Source of the DNA: Prorocentrum cordatum
Lineage: Eukaryota > Sar > Dinophyceae > Prorocentrales > Prorocentraceae
Reading direction: 5' to 3'
DNA length: 64,000 bases
NCBI GenBank assembly: GCA_963575745.1
Contig: CAUYUJ010016910.1
Span: 1 to 64,000 of the forward strand
Made by a program: the position numbers and the translations under genes. Positions within the stretch are counted from its first letter, which is position 1, and each line of letters starts with the position of its first letter. A model generated the notes under the pieces. It was not told the DNA's origin. It worked only from the letters and a program-made list of their open reading frames with translations, and made no database searches. Below, in pieces: positions 43,201-53,252 of the stretch.

Positions 43201-45640
43201 CCGGCGGCGCCGCCGCCGGGCATGTTCGGATTCGGTTGGGCGCGCCCAGGGAATGCGGTAGCAGGCGCTGCCTGCGCGCCGCCGAATTGTTTATGCTTCT
43301 TCGAACGGCGCCCCATCTCCTCCCCGGCTTTCTCTTCATCTCCCATCTCCCGTTTTTCAGCGGGGGCCTGAACCTCGGCGCGCTTCGCGGCTCGCAACTC
43401 CCGCCCCCCAGCAATCACTCCAGCACGGCGTTCCATTCTGAGCGCGACTACTCGGAGCATCGCAGCGATTTCCTGATGCTCGGCCCTCGCTGAACCACCA
43501 AACGCCCGCTGGCGTTTAGCGACCTCGCTTGCGATCATCTGATCTGCCTCGCGCCCGGAGGCGCGCGCGGCGCCGCCGCGGGGCGCCCCCGGCAGTGGCG
43601 GGCCGTCGAATGGCCTGGCGCCGCGCGGGGGGGAGGCGGCCATTCGTTCTTCCAGCGCTAACCTAAATGCACGCTCCTGCATCTCTCCCCCCCCTGTCCT
43701 TCCTCGGTGCCTCGGCGCATTTCCGCCGGCAGCGCAGCGCAAGCCGCGCATGCATGTTGTTCTCGGTCAAAATGTCCGCTGCAAAACGAGTTCAAGCACC
43801 GCCCGCGACCGCGGTCTGCTGGCTCGTTGCACACGAGACACCGCTCAACACCCGCCCCGTCAGCAAACCGCACCGACCTCAGCGCAGACTCCCGGGTAGC
43901 GGGCGCCCCAGCCGTCGCGAGTGTGGTCGCCGCAGCTTTAACTTGAGTGGCGCGCGCGCACGCCGCTACGCGTGCGATGCTCGGCCAGCTCGCGATGCTG
44001 CCTCGCGCGACGTGCCGTCCAATTCACTAGCGCATGCGATGCGTTGAGCTCCGTGTTTCGAGACGCCGCGCCCAACCTGTCGCCTGCTTCTCGCGTTGTG
44101 ATTTGAATATTCGCTGAGGCGCCGCGGGCCTCAGCGGCGGCGCAAGCGCGGGTTGCGCTTGACTCCGAGGCGATGGCCTGTTCCCTCTGGCGAGAGTCAC
44201 TGACTTCGCGTTGGGCCCGCTGAATCAACGCGGCATTCTCGGCGGACACGCGCTTGACAAGTTCCGCGGCCGCGCGTCTGTCGGCGACGGCCCTCTGAAC
44301 CTCAGCGTTGGCCTCAGATTCCAGAGCGACATTGCGCGCCTCCGCGGCCTGGAGCTCTTCGGACAGCGCGGAAACGGCAGCGCGTCGGCTCTGACCAGCC
44401 CCTCAGATAGCAATCGCTGCCTTCTCGGCGACGTCGATATCCAGTGCCCGGGCAAGCTTTTCTGGGACGCCATTGAACCCTCGGGCCGATCGGCCATCTC
44501 GGACCCCCCGCGCCCCCGCATTTGCCTGCGCGTTGCGTTCCGAGGCGATGGCGCGCGCGCGAATCGCTGCGTCGCGATCATTTTCGGCCCGGGGCCGGGC
44601 AGCGGCCCTCTGTTGAAGCTCCGCCGCTAGAATGTGCTCCTTCTTCTGTGCCGTCTCTCGACTCTTGAACTCGCTCCGCCACCATAGCCCCCCGCTCCTT
44701 CTCCCGCCCCCCCCCCCGCCCCCCATTAGGAGTGGCGGCGAAGCGCGGGGCAAATGTGAGCGGGGGGCGGTCGGCATTCAGGGCACAAGCGTAGCCGGTT
44801 GCAGTGCAAGCAGCTCTCGAATCAAGCCCCACAAACTGCCTGCTTGCATTGTCCTCGGGCATCGATGTTCAGGACATCCGCGCAGCCAAAGCAATTGTGT
44901 TCACTGCGACAACTCGAAGAAATTGAACGGGCTGTGAGAGCGGGCGCAGACGACGCTCCTGACGCGGCCCAGGGCCGCCGTCGCCGTCGGGCCCCCTGCC
45001 CCTAGCTCGCGGGGATCGCATCATTAGCGTCGCAGCTCGGGTAGCGACCGCCCCGGGCCTGTCCGCGCGCCCCGACGCCGTCGGGTCGAAGGGCAAGTGA
45101 TGCACCGTGGCCATGGGGACTGCCCCCAGGGAAATCACCTTGTCCAGGATCGTCCGAATCGTTTTGAGCGTCACCTGTTCTAGGCCGCGTATCAATGGGA
45201 ACCTCATAGAGAGGCCGATCGCCTCTCTGGGCTGCTTGGCCGCGGGCGCGCGCAACGCAAGCGCGTCGCCCATCGCGCGGGGAGTCTGAGTCCGACGACA
45301 TCTCTTGCACAGACTGAGGCGCATCCCTTGGGCCACTGGCCTCGGGATGCCCCCCCCGGGATTGCAGCGCGGGGCCGCGGTGGGCACCGAACCAGGGCAC
45401 AAGGTCATTGGGTCGCCTTCGTCGGACGACGTCGAGATGGGAGCTGCGCCGCCGTCTGCTTCGGCCACTGCACCCGACGGCATCGCATGAGGCATCTCAT
45501 CCCCGAACAGGGGATGCCATCCGTCACGATTTGTCTCGGACCACGCGCCTTCGTCGTCGACGGGATCTTCGCCCACTCTCGGTGCATCTGGCCGCCTTGA
45601 TTCGTGACCAGTGCCAGTCTTCAACCGACGCAGGAGCGTT
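43201..45640 (-). pseudogene. N-terminal (Gag-like) half of copia-type polyprotein
   Basis: Minus-strand coding with several frame changes. It opens near 45,624 with an acidic/Gly/Pro segment (GEDPVDDEGAWSETNRDGW), then a helix-like block EQVTLKTIRTILDKVISLG near 45,190-45,130. An Ala/Arg/Glu coiled-coil region follows at about 44,690-43,940 (for example ILAAELQQRAAARPRAENDR). A cysteine/histidine cluster lies at 43,840-43,738 (CLVCNEP, CLNSFCSGHF, CAACAALP) that could bind zinc. A charged tail ending at 43,201 meets the border of the 20.8-kb insertion. Gag assignment rests on order and strand relative to the integrase at 19 kb and is inference. Confidence 0.45.
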
Positions 45641-45754
45641 GATGCTGACGTTCTGTGAAGAGCGTAAGTAAGCCGTCAGGGGGCAAGAAAACGGCTGCAC
45701 AGAGTGTGGAAGTCGGACGCTGCACCTGAAACTCCTCGGGATGGGGGGGGGGGC

Positions 45755-46345
45755 TCAGTCGCCCCACCGTTGTCTCTTCTCGCCACGATCGTCTGGCCTG
45801 CCGCCACCACGCTTGCCTCCTGACTGCCACTGGTCGTCGTGCCAGCCAGAGCTCCAGCCACTCTGCCAGTTGTCCCAGGCGTCCCAGGAACTCCCTGCCC
45901 GGTCGTGCCAGCTGTTCTGCTGGTGGTTGCCCTTGCCCGTGCCGTCGGTCCTGGCGTGGCGCATGTATTCGGGCCGCACCGTTGCCCAGTCGATGCGGAA
46001 GTTATACTTCTTGTCCATCGCGTAGGCATCGTATCCACAGTGCTTCCAGTCATCCAAGAACTTGTTGATGTTCGCGTCCGTGTGCAGCTTCGGGTCTGAC
46101 TTGGGATCCTTGCATCCAGGGATCCGGATGCCTTTGTGTAGGCCGACCACAGGGCGCAGAATACTCCACCCAAGTCCATTTGGTGTCTGGCGATGCGCCT
46201 GGCGGGCGTATCTCCGCGGCGCTCCAAGTCCACGGAGCCCAACCAGGCCTTGTACATGGGGCCTCCGTAGGCGTCGGTCAGCTGGTTGAGAGCGTGTCGT
46301 CCCGCTGCGCCAGAGTAGGCAAGCCTGCGGTCTGGTGTCTGTGGG
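45755..46345 (-). pseudogene. C-terminal Trp/Gly-rich tail of the LINE product
   Basis: After the 1,030-codon frame ends, sense passes near 46,330 to frame 46,494-45,676 (LAYSGAAGRHALNQLTDAYG; AWLGSVDLERRG). Near 46,110 it passes to frame 46,582-45,755 (DANINKFLDDWKHCGYDAYA; YNFRIDWATVRPEYMRHA). It ends with a tail rich in Trp, Gly, Ser and Arg (SSWDAWDNWQSGWSSGWHDD) and stop TGA at 45,755. Two frame changes are required. A composition like this suggests RNA binding or condensation, which is inference. Confidence 0.5.
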
Positions 46346-49300
46346 TTGCGTAGTGGGGGGCGGCGGTCCTGCGCTGTGCCTCTCTCTCGCGCGGCTTCCT
46401 CTTGACCTGGCCCCCTGGAACCACTGGCGTTCTGCTCGGCGGTGGCAGTGCCACTCCAGGCGGCCAGCGGGTCGTCGTCGGAGCTGGGTTCCATGCTCTC
46501 TGCCGCTGGGCTTTGCTGTGGCGGCCTGGCTTGGCGCCAGGGCCACAGTCATCAGGGGGAGGAGGTTCGTGGGGGCTTCCAAAGTCGGCCGAATCCGCTC
46601 GTTCAGTAGCAGGAATCTCGTCTTCGTCGTCCTCCTCTTTGGCAGCTAGGCCAGGCACCTTCGCGTCTCCAGCACACATTTCGGCGTCCTTCGTGCCCAG
46701 GGAGTTGTCTGCACCAACAGCTGTGGAGGTGTCTCCCTCGGGTCTTGCTGGAGCTTCGAGCTTGGGGCCCAGCCACTGCGCCGGTGGGCGCCCTGCCGCG
46801 TTGCCGGGCATGTCCTCGCTCATGGCCTGCACGCGCGACTCCGCCAGGTAGGTGATGGTTGTCGAGGCCAGAGCATCGGCACTGAGGCTGAGCAGGAAGC
46901 TTGTCAGCGTGCCAATCTCGCGTCTGACTGGGTTGAAGCCACTCGCCGGGGCGAGGGTCGAGACGTGCCGCTCCCAGGCCTCTTTGTGTTTCTCGCCGTT
47001 GGTGAGGTGGGAGACGACTCGTGCGGCGGCCAGCCGCTTACCTTCCCAGGGCTGGCTGAGCGGGGAGCAATCCCTCGGGACGTTGTCGCCGTACGCCGCC
47101 CTGAGAAATTTCGTCAACCGACTGCCTGGCCAAGAGGCTTCTTCGTTTTTAAGCTCTGGGATGTTATCATCGCAATGGCCGTGACAGAACTGCCGCCACA
47201 TGTAGTCCAGTCCAGGGTGGAAGTCCCGGAGGTAGGTCACGAGGAGCTGCTGAACGACCACGTCTCCGTTGCCAGACCCACTCCAGGGGTCGTCCGACCT
47301 GAGCGCGGGGTTAGTGACGCCCCTGCTGTCCAGGAGCGGCCACTGAGGGACTGGCAGCTCAGGCAGGAGTTCCATGAGCTGCGAGAGAGTCCTGGGGGCC
47401 TGCTCGGCCACGGGGGCAGCTGCTCTCGAGGCGCTGGACCCAGGGAGGTTTGCCACTCCTGTCTTGGCGAAGCGATCTGGGGCCTTGGCGTCAGCGCCCA
47501 TCCAGGGAAGGGTGCTGAGAATGTCCACTGGCGCATCCGCTACAATCTGGCTATTGAGCGTTGGCAGGACAAGGGCCTCAGCTGGATAAAGTGCCCTGTA
47601 GTCTCTCCCGATGATGCGGTCCAGAGTCGCGGGCCCGATGTTCCAGATGGGGGCCAGGCACCGCCGGCAGCGCCACGTGGCATTCCAGTCGCGCTCACAC
47701 CAGGCTATGGCTCGCCGCTCGATGGGGGGCAGCCCTGCTTGCTCGGGCACACCCACTCCTTCCTTTGGCTTCCATATGAAGCAGCCCAGGGGAGGTGCTC
47801 CAGTATTCCAGACTAGGAGCGGTGCCCCTGGGGGGCATGTGACGCACCGAGCAGAGTAGACCTTGTTCTCCGCAGCTTTGAGGCCGAACCGCTCATCTCT
47901 GACCCGGAGGATGGGGATAGTGGCGTTGGCGCGCGTGGGGATGTGCATGCCCGTCGGCGTCATGATGAGATCCGCCAGCGTCCTCGTGTCCGATTGGGGG
48001 CTGCATCCGAAGCCAAGTGGAGGATGACCCAGGGAGGGGAGGGCAACCGCCTTCTTGTCACTTGCGCCACCTGTCCTCCAATGTTCGTACTCCTTGACAT
48101 TATCCGCGACTGTTGCACCAGTTGGTGCTGGGATGCCCTTTGTCTCCAGGTGTCGGATCCAGCAGATCTCGCAGTGCCATCCCATGTTTGTACCGTCGAG
48201 GTAGGCCTGGGGCCGGTTCTGCGCTACCATCAGGCGTGCATCGTCCGAGATCCATGTACCGTCTGTGGAGCGTAGCTGATCCTTGCCGCATTTGTCGCAC
48301 TTGAACCTGCCATGCTTCTGCTCAGCCAGCAGCCTGTCGTCGGGGATGCGCGGAGGGTCCTGCTTGGCACCTGGGGCAGGGGCAGCCAGCATGGGGGCGT
48401 CCAGATCGGTGTTGGAAAGCGCGAATCCGCCGCCGATGCAGGCGAGCCCATCACCCCGGTCGTCGTCACCCAGGGAGGCGTCCGAGCCAGCAAGCGCGGC
48501 GTGCAGGGCGCACACGGAGCAGTGGTGCGCACCCAGGGGGGCCAGTGAGGCGGCTGGGGCGATCTTCTCGAGGACGAGCATCGGGGCCTTCAGCTGGAAG
48601 TCATGCCTGTTCATCTCACTCCAGGTCTGTGGGCAGCCAGCTGCCTGTGCGTCGGGGCGGTGGTTTGCCACCTCAACGAGCTTGGAGATGTGGGGCAGGA
48701 TTGCCTCGATGCGGCCGTGAAGATCGGCCAGATCCTCCAGCGTGAGGCCCCAAGTGCTCGCGAAGGCCTGCCGGAACCCTCGATGCGCTTCCTGCCACGG
48801 GACACAGAAACCCAGGATGGCTTCAATCACGTCCCCAGCCTGTTCGGCGTGAGGGAACGGCCACAAGAACACGCGCGGCTCGCGGAGCATTAACATCATG
48901 ACCACTAAGAGCGAGCGGGTCTTGCAAAACTCCATGGGGAGGCCATCTGAGTCCTCGATCTCCTCCCGGAGTTGGACCCAGGTTGGATCGACGGAGGCGT
49001 TACCTAAGATCTCCTGCAGGCCAACCATCCCAGGGTGCTTCCTGTGTGTGCAGCAATCCCTGGTTGTTGCACTCCACGCCTGGGGAACCTGCCGGAACAG
49101 TCCCTTGGGAGTGCACTGGCGCCGACCGCAGAGCGTCGCACGTCTGCCTTTGACGTGCGGCACCGGGGGGAGGGAGTCGTTGCATACAACGTGGTCTGCG
49201 TCCTCCCAGGGAGTGCCAAGGCCGAGTGACCACACTATGGCTGCCCAGAGCATGTTGTAGACCAGATTGGTCGCGTCATGCCTTCCGGTCGAGTCTGCCA

Positions 49301-49370
49301 GGCTGCCGCGGTGTCTCCGACAGCGAGAACTCATGCGGGTGGAGCCCCGCCACCAGGTAGATGAGCACAT
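46278..49370 (-). CDS. CxxC-rich protein, 1,030 codons, of unknown family
   Basis: A frame from ATG 49,370 with no internal stop. The first 30 codons overlap the helicase ORF and read as shadow; convincing protein starts near DATNLVYNMLWAAIVWSLGL (about 49,275). Cysteine pairs: CSVC (284-287), CDKC (358-361), CEIC (400-403), CVTC (509-512) and CRRC (568-571), suggesting two or three zinc ribbons. A middle part has Trp-rich blocks (IAWCERDWNATWRCRRC). The C-terminal 200 residues are acidic then Pro/Arg-rich and disordered. It probably continues the helicase product through a frame change. No match to a named family. Confidence 0.6.
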   Translation of the reverse strand: MCSSTWWRGSTRMSSRCRRHRGSLADSTGRHDATNLVYNMLWAAIVWSLGLGTPWEDADHVVCNDSLPPVPHVKGRRATLCGRRQCTPKGLFRQVPQAWSATTRDCCTHRKHPGMVGLQEILGNASVDPTWVQLREEIEDSDGLPMEFCKTRSLLVVMMLMLREPRVFLWPFPHAEQAGDVIEAILGFCVPWQEAHRGFRQAFASTWGLTLEDLADLHGRIEAILPHISKLVEVANHRPDAQAAGCPQTWSEMNRHDFQLKAPMLVLEKIAPAASLAPLGAHHCSVCALHAALAGSDASLGDDDRGDGLACIGGGFALSNTDLDAPMLAAPAPGAKQDPPRIPDDRLLAEQKHGRFKCDKCGKDQLRSTDGTWISDDARLMVAQNRPQAYLDGTNMGWHCEICWIRHLETKGIPAPTGATVADNVKEYEHWRTGGASDKKAVALPSLGHPPLGFGCSPQSDTRTLADLIMTPTGMHIPTRANATIPILRVRDERFGLKAAENKVYSARCVTCPPGAPLLVWNTGAPPLGCFIWKPKEGVGVPEQAGLPPIERRAIAWCERDWNATWRCRRCLAPIWNIGPATLDRIIGRDYRALYPAEALVLPTLNSQIVADAPVDILSTLPWMGADAKAPDRFAKTGVANLPGSSASRAAAPVAEQAPRTLSQLMELLPELPVPQWPLLDSRGVTNPALRSDDPWSGSGNGDVVVQQLLVTYLRDFHPGLDYMWRQFCHGHCDDNIPELKNEEASWPGSRLTKFLRAAYGDNVPRDCSPLSQPWEGKRLAAARVVSHLTNGEKHKEAWERHVSTLAPASGFNPVRREIGTLTSFLLSLSADALASTTITYLAESRVQAMSEDMPGNAAGRPPAQWLGPKLEAPARPEGDTSTAVGADNSLGTKDAEMCAGDAKVPGLAAKEEDDEDEIPATERADSADFGSPHEPPPPDDCGPGAKPGRHSKAQRQRAWNPAPTTTRWPPGVALPPPSRTPVVPGGQVKRKPREREAQRRTAAPHYATHRHQTAGLPTLAQRDDTLSTS

Positions 49371-52300
49371 GGAAGGCAGGCGTCGAGAGGATCTCGTTTA
49401 AGCCGACAGAGATGAACTTGCCCAGGGAGTCCCAGTCGAAGTCATCAGCCAGTGGGGTGTTGTAGCGATCGGCGAAGCTGTTCGCCTGAGCGCCACGGGC
49501 TTTTCTCTTGGCCGCATCGAGCTCATTGCGCCCGTCCTCTCCCTTCGCGCCACAACTCCAGGCAACGGGGGAGGGTACCCAGGTGGCGAGGTCGGGCAGT
49601 GGGTCAAAGCTCTCGTCTATGACCAGAGATCGCCTGTGGCCGGCAGGTCCGTCGCCACTGAACCGAACCCAAAGGCGGGTCAAGCGCCCATATTCGGAAA
49701 GCACGCGTAGCTGGGACCACGTGGCGTTGGCGAACATGCGCCCGTCTCCCAACATCATGATGTTCCGCTTGGCCCTCGTGATCGCCACGTTCAACCGCTT
49801 GGCGTCGTCGACAAAGCCCCAATTGTGCATCCCGTTGCTCCTGGTGGTCAGCACAATCACGATGTCTGCCCCCCCCCCCTGGCTGGAGTCGATGGTAGTG
49901 AGCTTGAGGGCCCCACTTTTCATGTGCTTGCCTGCAGTCTGCCTGAGACCAGGGAAAGCTGTGCCAATGGCTGTGTGGACGTTACGACCCTCCCGAAAGA
50001 CGGTTTCCCAGCGGTGAGTGTCGACCTCTTGCTCTTGGGAGTCTGCTCCAGGGCCGGGGATGTCTTGCCCGCCACGACCGCCACTGCCTTTTCCCTTGCC
50101 GGACTTCCCTTTCTTGCCACTCTTCGAGTTCCGAAGGACACCGCTGAGGTGGCGCGGACCTTGTGGCCAGCCGTCCACGAGGATGGCCGTCTGGAGCTGG
50201 TAGCCAACGACGATTCGGACGGTGGTGCCTCTTTCAAGCTCGGGGGGGAGTGCCCGCACGATGTCCACAGCCTGCGCTGCCTCGGGGAGGTTGGCGTAGC
50301 CTGGCTGGAGGCCGGACGAAACCTCCCACGAGGGTGTGTCGACTAGCAGGAAGCGGTGCTTGTCGCCGTCCTGCGGAGGCTCCAACTGCCTGAGGGTCGC
50401 GCTGAGGTCGACCTCGTTGGAACTGGTGAGCTTGGCGAGTTCCGTCAGGCGCCTAGGTTCCCAGGGTGAGATGTCTCTCCATGGGATGCCTTCAACTATG
50501 GGCCTGTCTCTGAGCGGGTCCATGATGCCGCTCGTCATACCCTTGCCGTAGTAGGCTGCGTTCGGAAAGGCGAGCAGCTGCGGATGCATGCGGTAGCAAA
50601 TCGACAGGTGGACCACCGCCGTGTCCTGGCCGCGGAGGGCGTGAAACATCCTGTCAAATATGCTGACACAGAGACCCAGGTCGTTGGCAAGCTTTGAGAG
50701 AACCGTAGGGGGCAACTGGTTCGGGTCGCCAACCAGTACCAGGGCTCCGCCGCTGTTGATCACGTTCACCATAGACATGAGCGCATGCAGCTCCGTGGCC
50801 CGTCCAGCCTCGTCTATCACCAGGAGGACAATGTGCGGGCTGTCCTTCTGTCCGAGGGCTTCGGCTGCCTCGTGCGTGGACATGGTCACCCTGGCATCCC
50901 GGAGCAGGTTGGCCTTGAAGGGCTTGAAATCAGGGCTCTTGTCCACATCCTGAGACGGGAAGTCACCGTAGGCGTTCTTGTAGTGGCCCTCCGGGGTCAG
51001 GTCAACAAGCTCATCGTTGACGCGTTCCTTCCTCGCCAGGCGCGCGAATCTCCCAGGGAACCCCGTGTCGGGATCGAGACGGTGCCGTTGATGTGTTTCA
51101 GCCATTGCCAGGGCAGGCTGGTCGACCGCAGTGTTCGAGCCGGCTGCCAGCGCGACTGCTTGGCCCGAGCGTAGGCAGCATCCCCACATGTCCAGGCAGG
51201 CGACGGAGAAGGTGGTCTTGCCTGTCCCAGGGGGTCTGTGCACCAGTACGGCATGGTGACGTAGGGTGGCCTGAAGGGCTCTGATCGCGTCGTTGTTTGG
51301 CTTGTGCTTGCCCACCCTTTCGTTGAAGACCGTCTGGCTAGGCGTGGTGCGCACCCTCTGGAAAACCGACCCCGTCGAGTCTGAGAGCTCGTCGTCCGAG
51401 AACGCCGTCAAGCCCAAGGGAAGCGGCGGTACCTGCTGTAGAAGGCCACACCGGACAGCCTGGGTGAGGTCAGCATCGGGGACGTCCATCTCCTGCGTAG
51501 CGGCGGCTCTAGCCCGCAGATTCGAGCCGACTGCGCTGGTGCGACGGGAGTCGTTGGCCGCGCGTCGGTCGGCCCGGGGAGCGCGCAAGAAAGCCAAGAG
51601 AAACGTCAGGGGGGGCAGTGCGCGAGCGAACAAATCCGCCGCATTCTGCCAGAGGTAGTAAATCTGGTCAAGAGTCCAACACTGGCGCCAGTACTGGGTG
51701 TCGGAGGGGGCCTCGTCCACTCTGTACCAGGGAACGCCATCACTTGGGGGCCGTCCCGCCTTGGTTTCATCTCCATGGAATGGCCCCCACTTCCCGCTGT
51801 TGTACTGCACGATGCACCTGTCCGAGGGGTACCTGGTGGCCGGGTTGATGCCGAGCACCCTTGCGTCTCTTGGGTGGATGGCGCCGCCCAGGGAGGGTGG
51901 CCACCAGATCGTGACGTCCGCGATCTTGTCCACTGTGGGGCCGGTGACAGAGATGTAAAGATCCTTGCCATCTTTGTCTCCCTCCTGGGTTCTGGATCCA
52001 ACCCTGTACTCGGAGGGCCACTCCAACAGGTAGAGTTCCCTACCCTCTGGGAGGTCCAACGCGTTTCGCAACTGGAAGGTGTCCAGGTCGTCCAGGGGCG
52101 TGTCGCCGTCGATCTTGGTGACACGGACGTCGAGAGCACAGTTGCCTTTCCTGGCCAGGTCTTCGCGCGCGGCCTCTTTCCTGTTGCCCACCGTCTCGAC
52201 TGACGCTTGGCTTTCTACCCAAGCGATTCTCCGAAGTGTCTGCCCACGATCCTGGAGGGTGCAAGGCCACTGTGAGGGGAGCAGGACGGCATCGGGCAGA

Positions 52301-52659
52301 TCCCGCAGCGCCGCCTCGGGGCGGACTCGCGAGCGTGGTGAATCCAGGGGCAGAGAGTAAAGACTGTGCACCTCGGCGGCCGCTTGGGCTGCCAGCGACT
52401 CGCCCAGCTGCCGATCCGAAGGGCCTGGCTGTAACGTCTCGTCTTCGGTTGCCAGTCTCACTACTCGCTGCTGGCTAGGCTGCCCCCAAGCGGTCGGAGG
52501 ATGGGGCGGCGGGGGCGGAGGCAAAGGAGCGCCCGAGGATGCTGAGGGCTGCCCAGGCGCGGCGGGCAGTGACCCGACGGAGGACTTTGCCAACGCATTA
52601 GCCCCTCCGCCACCGTCAGGCCCTCGGGCGCCTGTCTGTCTAGCCTCGCGGATGCACAT
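49276..52659 (-). CDS. UPF1-like SF1 helicase, intact 1,127 codons
   Basis: ATG at 52,659. The N-terminal 450 residues hold a Pro-rich start and a region without known fold. The helicase core has Walker A HRPPGTGKTT (474-483, Lys481), motif Ia SNTAVDQ, motif II DEAGRAT (616-622), motif III GDPNQLPPT (644-652), ICYRMHP (687-693), motif V TIDSSQGGGADIV (922-934) and motif VI NVAITRAKR (957-965). A Gly/Lys/Ser-rich insertion (843-872) interrupts domain 2. This motif set defines UPF1-like SF1B helicases that translocate on RNA or DNA. It is the best-preserved ORF of the LINE region. It overlaps the next ORF by 95 bp in another frame, so a frameshifted fusion is possible. Confidence 0.88.
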   Translation of the reverse strand: MCIREARQTGARGPDGGGGANALAKSSVGSLPAAPGQPSASSGAPLPPPPPPHPPTAWGQPSQQRVVRLATEDETLQPGPSDRQLGESLAAQAAAEVHSLYSLPLDSPRSRVRPEAALRDLPDAVLLPSQWPCTLQDRGQTLRRIAWVESQASVETVGNRKEAAREDLARKGNCALDVRVTKIDGDTPLDDLDTFQLRNALDLPEGRELYLLEWPSEYRVGSRTQEGDKDGKDLYISVTGPTVDKIADVTIWWPPSLGGAIHPRDARVLGINPATRYPSDRCIVQYNSGKWGPFHGDETKAGRPPSDGVPWYRVDEAPSDTQYWRQCWTLDQIYYLWQNAADLFARALPPLTFLLAFLRAPRADRRAANDSRRTSAVGSNLRARAAATQEMDVPDADLTQAVRCGLLQQVPPLPLGLTAFSDDELSDSTGSVFQRVRTTPSQTVFNERVGKHKPNNDAIRALQATLRHHAVLVHRPPGTGKTTFSVACLDMWGCCLRSGQAVALAAGSNTAVDQPALAMAETHQRHRLDPDTGFPGRFARLARKERVNDELVDLTPEGHYKNAYGDFPSQDVDKSPDFKPFKANLLRDARVTMSTHEAAEALGQKDSPHIVLLVIDEAGRATELHALMSMVNVINSGGALVLVGDPNQLPPTVLSKLANDLGLCVSIFDRMFHALRGQDTAVVHLSICYRMHPQLLAFPNAAYYGKGMTSGIMDPLRDRPIVEGIPWRDISPWEPRRLTELAKLTSSNEVDLSATLRQLEPPQDGDKHRFLLVDTPSWEVSSGLQPGYANLPEAAQAVDIVRALPPELERGTTVRIVVGYQLQTAILVDGWPQGPRHLSGVLRNSKSGKKGKSGKGKGSGGRGGQDIPGPGADSQEQEVDTHRWETVFREGRNVHTAIGTAFPGLRQTAGKHMKSGALKLTTIDSSQGGGADIVIVLTTRSNGMHNWGFVDDAKRLNVAITRAKRNIMMLGDGRMFANATWSQLRVLSEYGRLTRLWVRFSGDGPAGHRRSLVIDESFDPLPDLATWVPSPVAWSCGAKGEDGRNELDAAKRKARGAQANSFADRYNTPLADDFDWDSLGKFISVGLNEILSTPAFHVLIYLVAGLHPHEFSLSETPRQPGRLDRKA

Positions 52660-52705
52660 CTGGGGCGACCTCGCGCGGTCTGGGTCGATTCTCGTGCCTC
52701 CCGGG

Positions 52706-53224
52706 CTACTGCGCGCCCAGTCGTCGTCCCAGAATCACCAGACCAGGGAGTGAGCGGGCGCCGTCGTGGGATACAAAGGGTTGCACGGGCCCCCAGCCTA
52801 GCCAGGCCCTCCGCTCGATATGCAAACGGTGCACTTGGTCCCAGGTCGTTCCACCGCGCATGCACCACGGGTTCCCCGGGGAGAAAAAGGTGCTTGGGTC
52901 TGGCCACCCGTCGCTGTAGCGCCTCTGCGACATGTCGGAGTGCTTGTCGCTCAGGATGTGCTCAGTGTCGTCCACCGGCTCCTGGCAGATCTCGCACCAG
53001 TAGCGCCAACCACCGTTGAAGAAGGCCCAACGCATCCAGGGACAGTGCCGAGCAAGGAAGACACGAGAGCCCAGCCTGACTGGCGGGCCGTCCTCACTGT
53101 GTGGCAGGCACGAGGGCCAGCGACGGGTGGGACCTTGGTTGTTCCTAGGCCTCATCGTGTGCCGAGAAGACCCAGGGAGCGTCCAGTAAAACCCAGGGAG
53201 GCAGCTGAAGGCTGCAAGCTGCAT
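52706..53224 (-). CDS. small protein with CCHH zinc-finger-like motif
   Basis: ATG at 53,224 (MQLAAFSCLPGFYWTLPG), 172 codons. The central segment WRYWCEICQEPVDDTEHILS continues DKHSDM and gives a C-x2-C...H-x-H-like arrangement, like U1/matrin-type fingers. It starts 29 bp after the RNase H frame ends and stops 47 bp before the helicase ATG. It may be the N-terminal domain of the helicase protein, separated by a frameshift, or its own ORF. A nucleic-acid-binding role is inference. Confidence 0.5.
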   Translation of the reverse strand: MQLAAFSCLPGFYWTLPGSSRHTMRPRNNQGPTRRWPSCLPHSEDGPPVRLGSRVFLARHCPWMRWAFFNGGWRYWCEICQEPVDDTEHILSDKHSDMSQRRYSDGWPDPSTFFSPGNPWCMRGGTTWDQVHRLHIERRAWLGWGPVQPFVSHDGARSLPGLVILGRRLGAQ

Positions 53225-53252
53225 TGACCTTAGTGCGCCGGATCGGGAGCGA

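Noticed and set aside
45600-45755. Poly-A tail or microsatellite 3' end of the LINE.
   Set aside because: Only a C-run after the stop and ordinary sequence beyond; the 3' end cannot be fixed.
49276-49370. A programmed -1 frameshift site between helicase and CxxC ORFs.
   Set aside because: No clear slippery heptamer with a downstream structure is visible in the overlap; a plain indel is equally likely.
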